From positions 1,612,001 through 1,676,000 of the forward strand of contig JAQFVV010000230.1 of assembly GCA_028023455.1 (NCBI GenBank): a stretch of 64,000 bases of DNA. The letters run 5' to 3'. The DNA comes from Epiperipatus broadwayi. Its lineage: Eukaryota; Onychophora; Udeonychophora; Euonychophora; Peripatidae. The first letter of the stretch is position 1; each line of letters opens with the position of its first letter. The notes under the pieces were generated by a model. The model saw nothing but the letters and a program-made list of their open reading frames with translations. It did not search any database and was not told the origin of the DNA. Shown one piece after another: positions 23,442 through 34,544 of this stretch. Position numbers and translations under genes: made by a program.

Positions 23442-24200
23442 TGGTTACTTATAAACCCATTTAGGCGTGAACATTATTACACTTATTAAATAGTTATATG
23501 TATGTATTGAAAATGTGTAATTTTAGTATGATTGTTTTATTTTGTTTTTAATCAAATGCTTGAATAAAAGCAAATTGTTTTATTTTTCAAAAAATATGCA
23601 ACAATTTTAATCATCTATGGTTTATAAAATGAAAATAAATCTATATTTGTATAAGTTGTAAAAAATAAATAATTTAAAATTGCTATTTAATAGTTAAATT
23701 ATTCCAGCCCTCTTTTGTAAGTAAAGAAATAATGAAGTTATCCAATGATTTCACACTCATATGCTTAAGTCTGTCATATGGTTTAAGCACTGTACCAAAT
23801 ATTTTGGCCTAGTTTATGCTGATGATAAGTTTCAGGGTACTTGAGTATTAGTCCTGCAATGTAGGGGAGATAATATGCATTTTCACATTTGCAATGAATG
23901 TGTAATCTTGTGATCACATCAAATTTAAATGAAATAAACCCTGTAATGCTATTGAATCTCGTGTGAAAATGTGTTTCTCTTTATCAAAATGTGTTTTTTG
24001 TTTTTTTGCTATTTCGACATTTTCAGTTATTGTGCAGATTTTTTTCTCACAACAGCTTTCATTTCATTTGTCTTTTGTTGCTTCATCCAAATATTTCTAC
24101 ATTATTTCTACTTCTGAGTTTATTTGATTTTAAGTGTGTAAGTATACATAGTGTTCGTTTTTGTTCTTTTGATTTTATTTTCATAACTTCTTAATTCCAG
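23442..24200. other. intron-like stretch
   Basis: The last 200 bp are strongly pyrimidine-rich and lead into a good acceptor (TTCTTAATTCCAG, ending 24200). The T-rich open frame at 23991-24194 looks like a consequence of this. Confidence 0.45.
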
Positions 24201-24418
24201 TTTTGATCATTTTCGTGTTAACCACAGATATAAACTTCATGAATCTAGCAACTGAGGTTTATACACTAAACCTTGAAAGATTATATGATGGCAAAATAAG
24301 CAGCAGCGAAGAACGTCAAGGCAACACCGAATTTATGTGTTGCATAGGTTGCATGAAAAATGATGACACATTCATTTGCATACTGAACAACATAAAAAAA
24401 AAATTTCCACCAGGATGA
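24201..24418 (+). CDS. candidate terminal exon, unknown host gene
   Basis: After the acceptor CAG at 24198-24200, one frame stays open for 71 codons to a TGA at 24416-24418. It contains NLATEVYTLNLERLYDGK and CCIGCMKNDDTFICILNN. Composition is noticeably less T-biased than the flanks, with mixed charged and polar residues as in a real protein. AATAAAA follows at 24426. No family is recognised; a C-C-x2-C cluster is the only visible motif. No upstream exon was found, so this may be chance or an old pseudogene. Confidence 0.35.
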
Positions 24419-24663
24419 AAAGTTAATAAAAGTATGGTAATTTATATTTCTTTATTTTTGTGATTTTTATTTTGCTTTTTTTAAAAAAATAAAAAAAAAG
24501 TATTCGTTTATTAGTATTTCTGTGAAAAATCCCATTCAGCCGATTGCGCAATCACGTTTTCAATAAAACTCCATTTTGGGGATAAATTTTTCAGTTGGGA
24601 TCTACATTTTGTGTCAAAAATGTAAATGCTAAATTGCTTGTTTCAATGCAAAAATTCCTGTTA

Positions 24664-24778
24664 TATATTAGACAGTAGAGGTGATGTGGAGAAGAGAAGC
24701 TAAAGATCGGAGGAGATGGATTGAACTTGGAGAAACCTTCATCCTGCAGTGGATTGATAATGGTTGATGATGATGAAG
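24664..24778 (+). mobile_element. RTE 3' tip
   Basis: GAGGTGATGTGGAGAAGAG, then AGGAGATGGATTGAACTTGG, then CATCCTGCAGTGGATTGATA, ending in a TGATGATGA run. This is the family's simple-repeat end. Confidence 0.8.
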
Positions 24779-25316
24779 AAGTAGCATATGTGTATATTTT
24801 ATGTTTTTTTTTTTGTAAATAATTTTTTAAAAAATAATAATTAGTGATTGTTTTGTCCATGTTTAAAGTAACATTTTGGTACTAGAGTAATAGCATATTT
24901 TCCCATAATTTTGAGCTGAGAAAATGTACTTTTTAAGATCAGCTTTTTTTTTTGGGTGGGGGGAGAATTCATATCTTTAATGTTGTTAATTTATAACAGT
25001 GTGAAAGTCGTATATTAATATATTTTTTTAAATGTTCTTTTGTTAATATCGATTTACTATTATTATAAATTTTAAACTTTTTCATGTGAAAGTAGTATAT
25101 ATTTGTGTATGGCAAATCAATTTTTTTTAATGTTCTTTTTAATATTGATATCTTGCTCAAATTCATATATCTTTATTATTATTCTAAAGTTAATTTCTAT
25201 TCCATTTACTATTGTTGTTATAAATTTTATACTTTTTCTTGTGAAAGTCATATATAATTCCACTCCATATGGTATACTTTTAGTTGTGTGAAAATGGTGT
25301 TTTTAGTTCTGCAACA

Positions 25317-25505
25317 TAGAGCATGTATTGGACATGCTATGCCTTTTCATATACATATTCAACCTGCTGATAACTTTGTAAATCTTGAGAAAATATCATG
25401 TACAAGATCTGTGTACACATTATTTTGGTCAGATCACAAGATTACAAAGTTATCAATAGATTGATATGAATGTGAAAAGGCCTAGCATGTCTAATACATG
25501 CTCCG
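25317..25505. repeat. fold-back element, ~75-bp arms
   Basis: GAGCATGTATTGGACATGCT at 25319 is inverted at about 25484-25503 (AGCATGTCTAATACATGCTC). The arms continue inward to ATAACTTTGTAA / TTACAAAGTTAT. A weak relative lies near 23870-23920. Confidence 0.8.
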
Positions 25506-25790
25506 TGTAGCAGGATTAATTCTCAAGTACTGTTTCCAGTATACAGATCTGGTGTGGAAATGAAAATATGTGTAAATAAAATCTAAAAATTTATTTGTAA
25601 TCAAATTTAATTATCAATTATGTAATAATCATTTATTATGATTATTAGCATATTTTCCCAACTTTTTACCACTTACTGTAAGCTTCAGAAAGCAATGATG
25701 ATAAATAGGTGAAAAAGTATGCTAATAAAACACAATATGTAACCAGATATATGTGGTAGGTCACGTGATGTTTTATTAGTTTATTATGAT

Positions 25791-26056
25791 TATTATTAAA
25801 TTAAGCCAATAAACATCACATGGCCACCATCTCTTTTGCTTGTGTATAACTGTTGTTAAAACAGGCAAAACTCACTATACGTATGCCAAGGCTCCTCACT
25901 GACGAAGGCCACAAGCCAGAAACTAGTCTGGGGATATTGGATGAGTAGGCACTAGATGGGGATTTTATGCACAAGCCTTCTGGCATCCATTGATTATGCT
26001 AGCTTGCTGTGTGTGGCATATGTATAGTGAGTTTTGCCTGTTTTATTATTAAATTA
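25791..26056 (-). repeat. family A hairpin element, copy 2, with target-site duplication
   Basis: TATTATTAAATTA flanks the element on both sides (25791-25803 and 26044-26056). The element is 240 bp. It starts with the tail block (AAGCCAATAAACATCACATG, plus reading), then ACAGGCAAAACTC, a hammerhead ribozyme on the plus strand, and a right arm ending GAGTTTTGCCTGTTTT. The left arm is shortened by deletion. A duplication longer than 10 bp suggests LINE-type integration, not a cut-and-paste DNA transposon. Confidence 0.85.
25893..25934 (+). ncRNA. type I hammerhead ribozyme, family A
   Basis: In order: stem I TCCTCA, core CTGACGA, stem II AGGC-CACA-AGCCA (GGC pairs with GCC, with an A-A at the base), GAAA, C-TA-G, and TC with C17 at 25928. 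Then TGGGGA closes stem I with six pairs, one of them G-T. All invariant core bases are present. Stem III is only AC/GT, and ACTAGT is palindromic. That is the known form that works as a dimer. Confidence 0.85.
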
Positions 26057-26081
26057 ATAAAGAAATACTAAAAAACCCAAT

Positions 26082-26285
26082 GAGCTATATGAAAGCTAAC
26101 CATCAGTAAATGTAAGTATAGAATAAGCCCACTTATACTTTTGCTTCATTCGTATTGATGTACTAATATTCAGAGCATAATTTATATATATACTAATGTA
26201 ATTTCAGGATAACTACAAGATATTCTGAAATAGGTGGGCTCAGTTCTATACTTATGTTTACTGATGGCTAGTTCACATATATCTC
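26082..26285. repeat. fold-back element, ~50-bp arms
   Basis: ATCAGTAAATGTAAGTATAG near 26105 is inverted near 26244 (TATACTTATGTTTACTGAT), and both arms run on to GCCCAC / GTGGGC. It is a different family from A-D. Confidence 0.75.
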
Positions 26286-26476
26286 GCTAGGAGGTTTCAG
26301 TACTTCGATTTAATTTCATTTATATTCCAGCTATTAAAAAGTTATATGAAATCATATTATTATTATGTCTTTAATTTTATTATTCTGAAAATTTATTAGC
26401 TTTAATAATTTTAGAACAATTGATTTTCTCTTATTTGAAAACAAAAGATTAAACTAATCTTAATTTTTTTTAGTTG

Positions 26477-26858
26477 TATATATACGATTCAAAACAGGCA
26501 AAACTCACTATACGTATTGCCAGACACAGCAAGCTAGAATAATCAATGGATGCCAGAAGTCTTGTGCATAAAATTCCCATCTACTCATCCAATATCCCCA
26601 GACTAGTTTCTGGCTTGTGGCCTTCTAGGTGCAGTGCTCTCAGATCCAAGGCTCCTAACGAAGGCCAACCCAGAAACTAGTCTGGGGATATTGGATGAGT
26701 AGGCACTAGATGGGGATTTTATGCACAAGCCTTCTGGCATCCATTGATTACACTAGCTTGCTGTGTGTGGCAATACGTATAGTGAGTTTTGCCTCTTTAA
26801 CAACAGTTATACACAAGCATAAGAAGTGGTCGTCATGTGATGTTTATATATAGGATTC
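26477..26858 (+). repeat. family A hairpin element, copy 3, full fold-back
   Basis: It is flanked by TATATATACGATTC (26477-26490) and TATATATAGGATTC (26845-26858), one mismatch. Orientation is opposite to copy 2: the tail (AACAACAGTTATACACAAGC to CATGTGATGTT) is on the right. Both arms are present, each with a damaged ribozyme. The plus arm reads CTAACGA then GAAACTAGTCTGGGG near 26656-26697. The minus arm, near 26590-26625, keeps GAAACTAGTCTGGGG but lost the CTGANGA box. Confidence 0.85.
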
Positions 26859-27590
26859 TAAAACTGTATTGAGAAGATGGCTATAATTAATGCTTTGCAA
26901 TTGTTACCATTTTGTCTAGTTAAACTTATCTTCGCACATATATAAATATTTTTAACCGTATGATTGTAGGTTATTTTTTACTTTCACATTGAAATAATCT
27001 GGATTTTGTTTATATTATTACGGTTAAACGTAGCTTGAATTTTAATAATATATTTTGCCTACGTGTTAACGTATGTTTATTTTTTTAATAGATATTTAAT
27101 TTATAGTTATGTAAGTGTTGTGGCATGTGAGTGTTTCCCTATAGGTTAATTAATTTATTATGCTTTTATCTACTTGAAATATAACGTTTTTGTATATGAG
27201 ATGCTTATAGAATATTAATTTTAAAAAATGGAAAGGATAGAATGATAGTAACACGCAAATATTTTTTTTTTTGTTTTATAAAAATGTTTTATATTGCAGT
27301 AGGAGCAGATCATCCATTTGATTTATTTATTATTTGCTTGAGGTCATATCTTTTGCAACCATCTGTTACAAGGATCAGTAATTTTGTGTGTGTCATTATC
27401 ATGATGGTATTGGTTGAGAACATGTTTACTACATGTTTACATTTATTAGTAGTATTTAAATAGTCAAATTGTTATGATATATCCCATGCCATTTGTAATA
27501 AAATATTTCATTATTTATTTTTAGCTTGATATATGGTTAAATAAATTTTTATTTTCTAACGTGTTTTAATATTATGTACGATATATATAT
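26859..27590. other. no recognisable gene
   Basis: A 73-codon frame (27242-27463) has no known motif; it starts in a T run. Confidence 0.5.
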
Positions 27591-27594
27591 ATAT

Positions 27595-27800
27595 GTAAAG
27601 AGCTGCTCTTGGAATAGTGGGTCAGTCTATTCTGCTTGTCATGCTCACAAGCTGGGTTTCGACAACTAGAAAATTTTGTCTGGTAGGAGATAAATTGCAC
27701 ATAAGACAAAGATTTTTTCAGATAGTAAATTTATCTATCCAATTATTGATCAGTAAATAGATTTTCAGCTGTTCTAGACTAGAAAATAAAACCTCAACAA
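27595..27800 (+). repeat. possible tRNA-derived SINE (SINE3)
   Basis: CTTGTCATGCTCACAAG forms a 5-bp stem with a 7-base loop like an anticodon arm. GGGTTTCGACAAC follows as a degenerate B box. The body (TTGATCAGTAAATAGATTTT) resembles 1550-1760. Confidence 0.4.
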
Positions 27801-28866
27801 TCAACAATTCATTATCCTAATGACAAATCAATATTTTATTATTTACCATTCTTCTGTGAATTAATATTGAGTAGATCTTCATTATAGTGGGATAGTTTAA
27901 AGCATTTCATCCTTTTTATTTTTTATTTTGGATATATTATAAAGATTATCTTAAAGATGGGGTAGATGTGGCTGAGGATAGAGTATAGTCCAGAACTATA
28001 ATTAGACAAGGTATTGAAATCTTTCAGAAAGAAGTCTGTTGCAGAGTTAAAAGAGAACCTCTTATTATCAATGAGAATAATGAACCAGCATGCTCTATAC
28101 ATGGACGCATATGAGTTTCACAGATTATTTTTTATAGTTATTGCAAAACTCATTTCTATTATTATTATTATCACTACTATAACTGCTACTATTACTATTA
28201 TTATTGTCATTATTTTTTCTTTTCTTTTTTGGAATTGGAATACATACTCATTTGTGAATGGCTGATGATAATGTTATTGGGGTCATTATTAATTATTCTC
28301 AGCCCACTCTCTACACACACATATATATATTAAACCATAAGTATGAACAGCTTATTAGTTGTATACATATCATATCACTACTGCCCCCCCCACTTCAATA
28401 AACCAATAGAATATCATCAATCTTTTTGTCAAGGCAATACAATTACTTAAGCATGAAGTTGTGGTAGTGAAATTCATATATATATATTAAAATACGAGAT
28501 TCATGGAATTTGAATTGATGACATTTGCTTCCACTTTTGTTTTTGAATTTAATGGCAGTTGAGGCAGGTTTAAAAAATTAACCGAAAGTACTTTTACGGA
28601 TTTAAGGATTGTTTGTAATAGTTTGTAAACCGTTAAATTTATTATTTCAATTATAATTACAAATTTGTTTTTAATTAACGGACATTTTATTTATTTTACA
28701 TATATATATAGTTATTAATGATGTAACTATGCTTTTGCTGATTATAAATCTAACCAGTTATTGCAAGATAATTAATTTCCCTTATACAATTAGTTATTTG
28801 TATAGTATACTATTACTATTTATTTAAGCAAATTATTTCCTCTACTAATGAAAATTACTTCTCATG
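27801..28866. other. no firm gene; trinucleotide repeat
   Basis: 28155-28210 is an imperfect ATT/ACT repeat. 27950-28070 resembles 53235-53340 (GCTGAGGATAGA, AACTAYAATTAGA), so it is probably a repeat fragment of unknown type. Confidence 0.45.
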
Positions 28867-29834
28867 TACATCTGGGTCTCATTTTACACGATAGATAAGT
28901 TCCTCAGAAAACACGTGCAAACGAAATCGTGCAAAAATAGACATAACTTACGTTAAAAAAGGGGGGATACAGACTGTGATTTTTCAAAGATCGCGTAAAA
29001 GCAAAGCACCAACGTAAAATTATTTTAAAATTCGTGCAAAAAAAATAAGGAAATAAAATATGACTAATAAAAAATTTCAAATTTGAAAAAAATTGATACA
29101 AGACAAACTTTTTTTAACTATAATATTTAATTTTATTCAAAACAATATATTTTTATGCATAATTTACAGTAATTTACATTTTTTAATACACGTTTTAATT
29201 ATTATCGCTATTTGCCATTAAACAGGTTCGTTTGCAAACTGGTAAAAAATCAGATTCTTCACAAGAGGAAATATAACTAGTGCCAACGTCACTCTCATGT
29301 TGTGTTAATGGTTTTCTGGTGACAACGTAATTAGTAATTAATCTAACAACTAAAAATTAAATTCTTATTTTTGTCTTTAATTTTTTAACTTTCAATTTTA
29401 ATTGTGCCCAGTGCTATTTCTCACCTTTTAAAAATAAACTTGCGGACACTAAATGATTAATAATTGACTAGGTTCTTTTTTAAAAAGCAAAAACAGAATG
29501 TGATTTAAATGCAAAATTAACATGCACAATGTTTGAACCAATTTACATTATAATCTTGTAAAATTTAATGTGTGTATACATAAAATGTGGAAATCATGAT
29601 TTTAATTTCATTATTGCATAAAATCTTACTATTATAAAGCACTGAAAATATTGAAATTACTAAGATGAAAGTCGAATTTCAATAATGTGCTATTACTTTC
29701 AATATGATGTAAGTGTGCGAAATTTATTATTTAAAGTAATAGTGCATTATCGGACTTCGACTTCTGGAGAAACATGAATCGCAGAACTTCAAAATCGTGT
29801 TAAATAAATCCGCGTAAAAAGAGACCCAGGTGTA
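28867..29834 (+). mobile_element. non-coding TA-flanked DNA element, copy 1
   Basis: The element (28869-29832, 964 bp) lies between TA dinucleotides. Its ends are inverted: CATCTGGGTCTCATTTTACA at left and the complement of CACCTGGGTCTCTTTTTACG at right. A second copy in opposite orientation sits at 32139-33093. TA target duplications and such ends are typical of the Tc1/mariner-pogo superfamily. No transposase is present; the ~65-codon frame in each copy is not one. The superfamily call is an inference. Confidence 0.85.
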
Positions 29835-30373
29835 TTCTTTTCTTATGATTCTTAAACTGCTTGAATTAATATGTAGGGAATAAATTCTAAAAAAGAACTA
29901 AGCTGAGGATATAAATAAAAGGAATATTTTGGTAGAAAGTACCATTTGTGTCAGAAAGTATTGACTATTTGAAAGATGTAATAAAGATTCCACTGCAAAG
30001 AGTGCTATCTGGCCTTTTTTTTTTTTACTAAGGGATAGTTGCATATTTCCAAAAATCAATATGAAACTTAAAATGAAGCATTTCATGACTTCTTTTAATC
30101 TCAGCAGAATTGCTGCTATCAGTAACTAAATTTAATTTTTTAAAGCAAATATTATTGCCATGATCATAAAACATCACAAAAAAATGGCCACCAAATACCA
30201 GCATGATAATAATATTAAACATGCAAATTTAACATCACTTAGTACAATAAGATGTTTTTGAGGGGGAGGGGGGAGAAATAGAGTGAACACATTGACATTA
30301 AGTGCAGACATATTTGGGCAATCATGTTAATGAGTACTTCCTTTCACAATTTTATATAGCTATAATTTATAAG

Positions 30374-30525
30374 TAGGTAAACAAATTTGCATACATTTGT
30401 TTGCATAATGAAGTGGTTTTTTTTCTTTTGGATAATCTAAAGCTGAGTGCATCCATCTTTATATTATAATGAAGAAAGAAACCACTTCATTATGCAAATG
30501 ATCAAACATATGCAAACCTGAATAA
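30374..30525. repeat. fold-back element, ~50-bp arms
   Basis: TTTGCATAATGAAGTGGTTT at 30399 is inverted as AAACCACTTCATTATGCAAA at 30479. The arms extend outward (GCATACATTTG / CAAACATATGC). Confidence 0.8.
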
Positions 30526-30779
30526 TAAATATAAATAAAGAAAAAAATCAATATTAATAAGTAAATGCTATACGCTCATTGGAAACATTTAATATGTGTG
30601 TTAAAAATATGTCACAGATGGTGGAAGGAGAATGCTATACTATATTTTATTCATCCAATAGCTTTGTAGTTTTTATATTTTGCCTTGCTTTCCTTTTATA
30701 TAAATTGGCATTAATAATCAATTTAATTTGTTCATATTTTAAGTACTATGATTAATCCCCAAGTAATCTACACAGTTTG

Positions 30780-33600
30780 TAAGTTTTTTTAAATAGGCCA
30801 TCTTCATGATATTCATCTTTTTCTGGCTTATCCATTATTTTCAGAGATTCTCATCTTCTTCGTATATTCATCACTTTTCTATCAAGTAGCTTCATTTTTT
30901 GAAGGCAAGTTGAAACAGCTGGGATAAAGGGCTTCCAACTAAGCTGTAACACTTAATCACCATTAATAATAGTTTGCCATTGCTTTTCAATTTTTATTTA
31001 TTTTAGTATCTCAATATTTAGTGATCTTTAGGGTCCTTTACATGGCAGTGAATATAAAGACCATGGATTGTCCTGAATCTGTTAACATATGAGGCTTCAG
31101 TAAAATTTAGAAAATCAAATCCAGCTAATTTTACTGTCATATTTGGAAAAAGAATTTTGCTTGAAATCTCAGAAATCCATTTTTTTTATCGTAATCCTTC
31201 AATTATATTTTATCAACTGTGCATTTAAAAAGATATTCATTTACAGCAAACCTATATCTTGAATTATTGGCAAAACCAATCTATTTAACAATTTTTTTAT
31301 ATATTTTTTTTATAAAATAAATTTCTTTTTCTTTTTTTTGATATCTTGTGAAGGAAGATATTAAATAGCAGGAAGCTTCAAAAGATTAGTCTAAGAAAGC
31401 TATCCATAAAGTACTTGAAACCAAACTGCAAATAATGCTAGCCCGTTTTCTAAAGAAGTTATTCCTAGAAATTGTTCTAAATCTTTTCTTGCATAAATGA
31501 GTAAACTAAGACTATAATACCCCCCCCCTCAAAAAAAACAGGATGGGCTAGATTTGTGCTTAAATTCATTATTGCAAAAGGTTATATTCAAATTATAAGA
31601 TGTGTTTCTATTGTTGGATAAAAAATTGAGCGTATTGTTCTTGTTGGATTAGGAATAAAAATTCAGTCTTTAAAATTTTTAACTTTTCATATCCTTATTA
31701 AGGAATTTTTCTATCTCTGGAAATGATCTTTCTTGTAAAGCCAAAATGATGTCATCAATGTAGATGAATTTTTTGAAGACATTGATGAATATATCATATA
31801 AAGTATGTGAAGGAATTTAATCCTGTTCTGCAAAAATTTTGTATCTTCTATAATTATCATTTAGGTTGCTCTCCAATAAAAAATTCAAATATTTAAAGAA
31901 TTTAGAGGACTTACACAAGAAGTCTATTTTTCCAAATAGAATTATAAGATATATTAAATCAATAAAAGTCACACCAGTTTTTAATTTATTTTAAAAGCCC
32001 ATTTCCATTTAAGTAGTTAACGATAAAACTTGTTCTTAGCAGTTTCTTCCTGTACTAAATCCAGTCTGCTCTATAGATGCTGTCAATAATTAAAAAAATT
32101 TGTGAAACTATAATTTTTTCAAATTCATAATAATAGTACACCTGGGTCTCTTTTTACGTGGATTTATTTAATGTGATTTTGAAGTTATGCGATTCACGTT
32201 TCTCCAGAAGTCGAACTCCGATAATGCGCTATTACTTTAAATAATAAATTTCACATATATTGAAAGTAATAGCACATTATTGGAATTCGACTTTCATCAT
32301 AGTAATTTCAATATTTTCAGTGCTTTATAATTGTAAGATTTTATGCAATAATGAAATTAAAATCATGATTTCCACATTTTATGTATACACACATTAAATT
32401 TTACAAGATTATAATGTAAATTTGTTCAAACATTGTGCATGTTAATTTTGCATTTTAAATCACATTCTGTTTTTGCTTTTTAAAAAAGAACGTAATCAAT
32501 TATTAATCATTTAGTGTCCGCAAGTTTATTTTTAAAAGGTGAGTAGTAGCAGTGGGCACAATTAAAATTGAAAATTAAAAAATTGAAGACAAAAATAAGA
32601 ATTTAATTTTTGGTTGTTAGATTAATTACTAATTACGTTGTCACCAGAAAATCATTAACACAATGTGAGAGTAATGTTGGGGCTAGTTGTATTTCCTCTT
32701 GTGAAGAATCTGATTTTTTACCAGTTTGCAAACGAACCTGTTTACCGGCAAATATCGATAATAATTAAAACGTGTATAAAAAATGTAAATTACTGTAAAT
32801 TATGCATAAAAATATATTGTTTTGAATAAAATTAAATATTATAGTTAAAAAAAGTTTGTCTTGTATCAATTTTTTTCAAATTTGAAATTTTTTATTAGTC
32901 ATATTTTATTTCTTTATTTTTTTTGCACGAATTTTAAAGTTATTTTACGTTGGTGCTTTGCTTTTACGCGATTTTTGAAAAATCACAGTTCGTATCCCCC
33001 CTTTTTCAAGGTAAGTTACGTCTGTTTTTGCGCGATTTTGTTTGTGCGTGTTTTCTGAGGAACCTATCTATCGCATAAAATGAGACCCAGGGGTATTGGA
33101 TAATTATTTTTGGATTCTCGTCGAATTTGATTGGTTGTAAGGCTGCTATATGCTAATTTTTAAAAATATTTTCTGCATAGATTAAGTTGGTGAATCACAT
33201 TTTGATTTTTGTTTTAGAAACTCTGGAGATATGTTATCTACTCCTGGGATCTTTCCTAGTTTAAGACAACCAAAGATTAAAATCCAAGGCTTCCAGTATT
33301 TAATATAAGAATCATTTCTCTGTTATCATATTTTAAAGTTGTTTTTGTGGTAACTTGTTGTTATCACAGTGAGAGGGATTTTATGGAAGAGATGCAATTC
33401 CGTTCTAAGGTTGTTTTTCCTCAAACTTTAATTTAGAAGTTTGATGTATAAGATTGGCAATCTCATTAGCAGTGATGGCTGAAGTGCTTTTAAAGATGCT
33501 TTTGCTTACTTGAAAATGATAAGGAATTTTGTTTCTTTTCTCAATGTATTTTAATAATGTCCAGAATGATTAAAGTTTATGATGTAGCTTTTTTTGCTTT
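30780..33600 (-). mobile_element. Jockey-like LINE remnant, split by a DNA element
   Basis: The minus strand reads, in order: SAITANEIANLIHQTSK (about 33470), GKIPGVDNISPEFLK (about 33255), a block ending EKIIVSQIF (about 32100), TGFSTGRNC (about 32060), TFIDL (about 31970), FIYIDDIILALQERSFPEI (about 31770, the catalytic box) and NRFRTIHG (about 31085). This is the block order of Jockey-clade reverse transcriptases. Stops and frameshifts are many. The TA element at 32139-33093 lies between the GVDNISPEFLK and EKIIVSQIF blocks. Confidence 0.8.
32137..33095 (-). mobile_element. non-coding TA-flanked DNA element, copy 2, inside the Jockey-like LINE
   Basis: The element (32139-33093, 955 bp) lies between TA at 32137-32138 and 33094-33095, with ends CACCTGGGTCTC and GAGACCCAGGGG. 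It is clearly the same as 28869-29832 but reversed, with scattered substitutions and a few small indels. The LINE frame is open across the junction if the insert and one TA are removed. Confidence 0.9.
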
Positions 33601-33611
33601 GAGTGTATGTG

Positions 33612-33875
33612 ATATTATGATAATCAAATGATTTCTTACTCAGAAATTTATAAGAAATTTAAATAACAAGCAATTAAATTATGGCACTGATTTATAGTTT
33701 TTTTTTTCATGTGTCGTAGCATCGGCCGGGAAGCGAACCTGCTAACCTGGAACAACTGCTTGTAAGACAGCTGTGCTGACCTCTCAACCACCAATGCTTG
33801 ACTGATTTATAGATCTTGAACTTCAGAATCTGTCACTCTGTCATTGCACTAAATCATGCACCACTCCATAGAGAA
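33612..33875 (-). repeat. SINE2 copy interrupted by SINE1
   Basis: The minus strand reads a SINE2 head (GGTGCATGATTTAGTGCAAT, 33871 downward) and, beyond the inserted SINE1, its tail (TTTCTTATAAATTTCTG type, plus-strand reading at 33640-33665). Confidence 0.75.
33686..33812 (-). repeat. minimal tRNA-SINE (SINE1) with exact target-site duplication
   Basis: ACTGATTTATAG occurs exactly on both sides (33686-33697, 33801-33812). The 103-bp element has a tRNA-like head whose acceptor strands pair well (GCATTGG with CCGATGC). It has a long variable region, B box GGTTCGCTTCC, tail CGACACATGA and poly(A). It is young relative to the SINE2 it landed in. Confidence 0.92.
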
Positions 33876-34172
33876 TTATCAACATTGTAGCACACTCACT
33901 TTTTGTAAAAATAATCTCCCTTTGCAGTCACTAGCTTTTGATTAGTAATGGTTATCTTTATTTTACTCAATTGTCACCTACTGTTAGCTTGAGTAATCGA
34001 TGAATACCAGATGATATGGTACTACAAAGCTGCATCTCCAGTCCGAATGTCTTCTCACTATTTCCAATGAAGAATTGGATTTAAACCTGAAAATAAGGTA
34101 GCTATGTATTGGTCATTCTGACAATAAGGCATTCAAAGCAATATACCTTCTGATGTCACCCTGCACATTTTG

Positions 34173-34530
34173 GTGCAGTTGATAGAACATCCATCTTGGG
34201 ATAGGGAGATTACAGAATAGATTTTAGCATTTTCAGATCTGGCACATGAACTTCTTATGAACTCCAGAGCAATGAAGACATATACATTTTTTGCCCTGTG
34301 TGGTTTAGTGCAGTTGATAGAATGTAACGTGAAATCAGGAGATCAATTTTGGCACTCAAACTTTTTATGAACTCCCAGAAAATAATGCCATATGTATTTT
34401 TTATATCCTGTGTAGATTGACTTATATAATTGGTACAGAGTCTGACTTGGGATCGGAAGGTCCCACGATCTCGCAGGTTTGATGCTCAAACTTCTTATGA
34501 ACTACTGAGCAATAAAACTATGTGTTTTTT
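34173..34530 (+). repeat. SINE2, three copies in tandem
   Basis: Units start near 34173, 34300 and 34420. Each has a GCAGTTGATAGAA-type head, a degenerate B box, a GGCACTCAAACTTCTTATGA-type block and an AATAAAACYATATG tail with a T run. The third unit has the best head (TTGGGATCGGAAGGTCCCA). Confidence 0.8.
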
Positions 34531-34544
34531 TTTAAATCACATGT

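Noticed and set aside
28014-28265. 83-codon plus-strand protein
   Set aside because: The second half is a translated ATT/ACT repeat, and the first half resembles a repeat also present near 53.3 kb.
29898-30222. Two overlapping minus-strand frames of 62-64 codons
   Set aside because: No motif, no splice context and biased composition. Chance frames.
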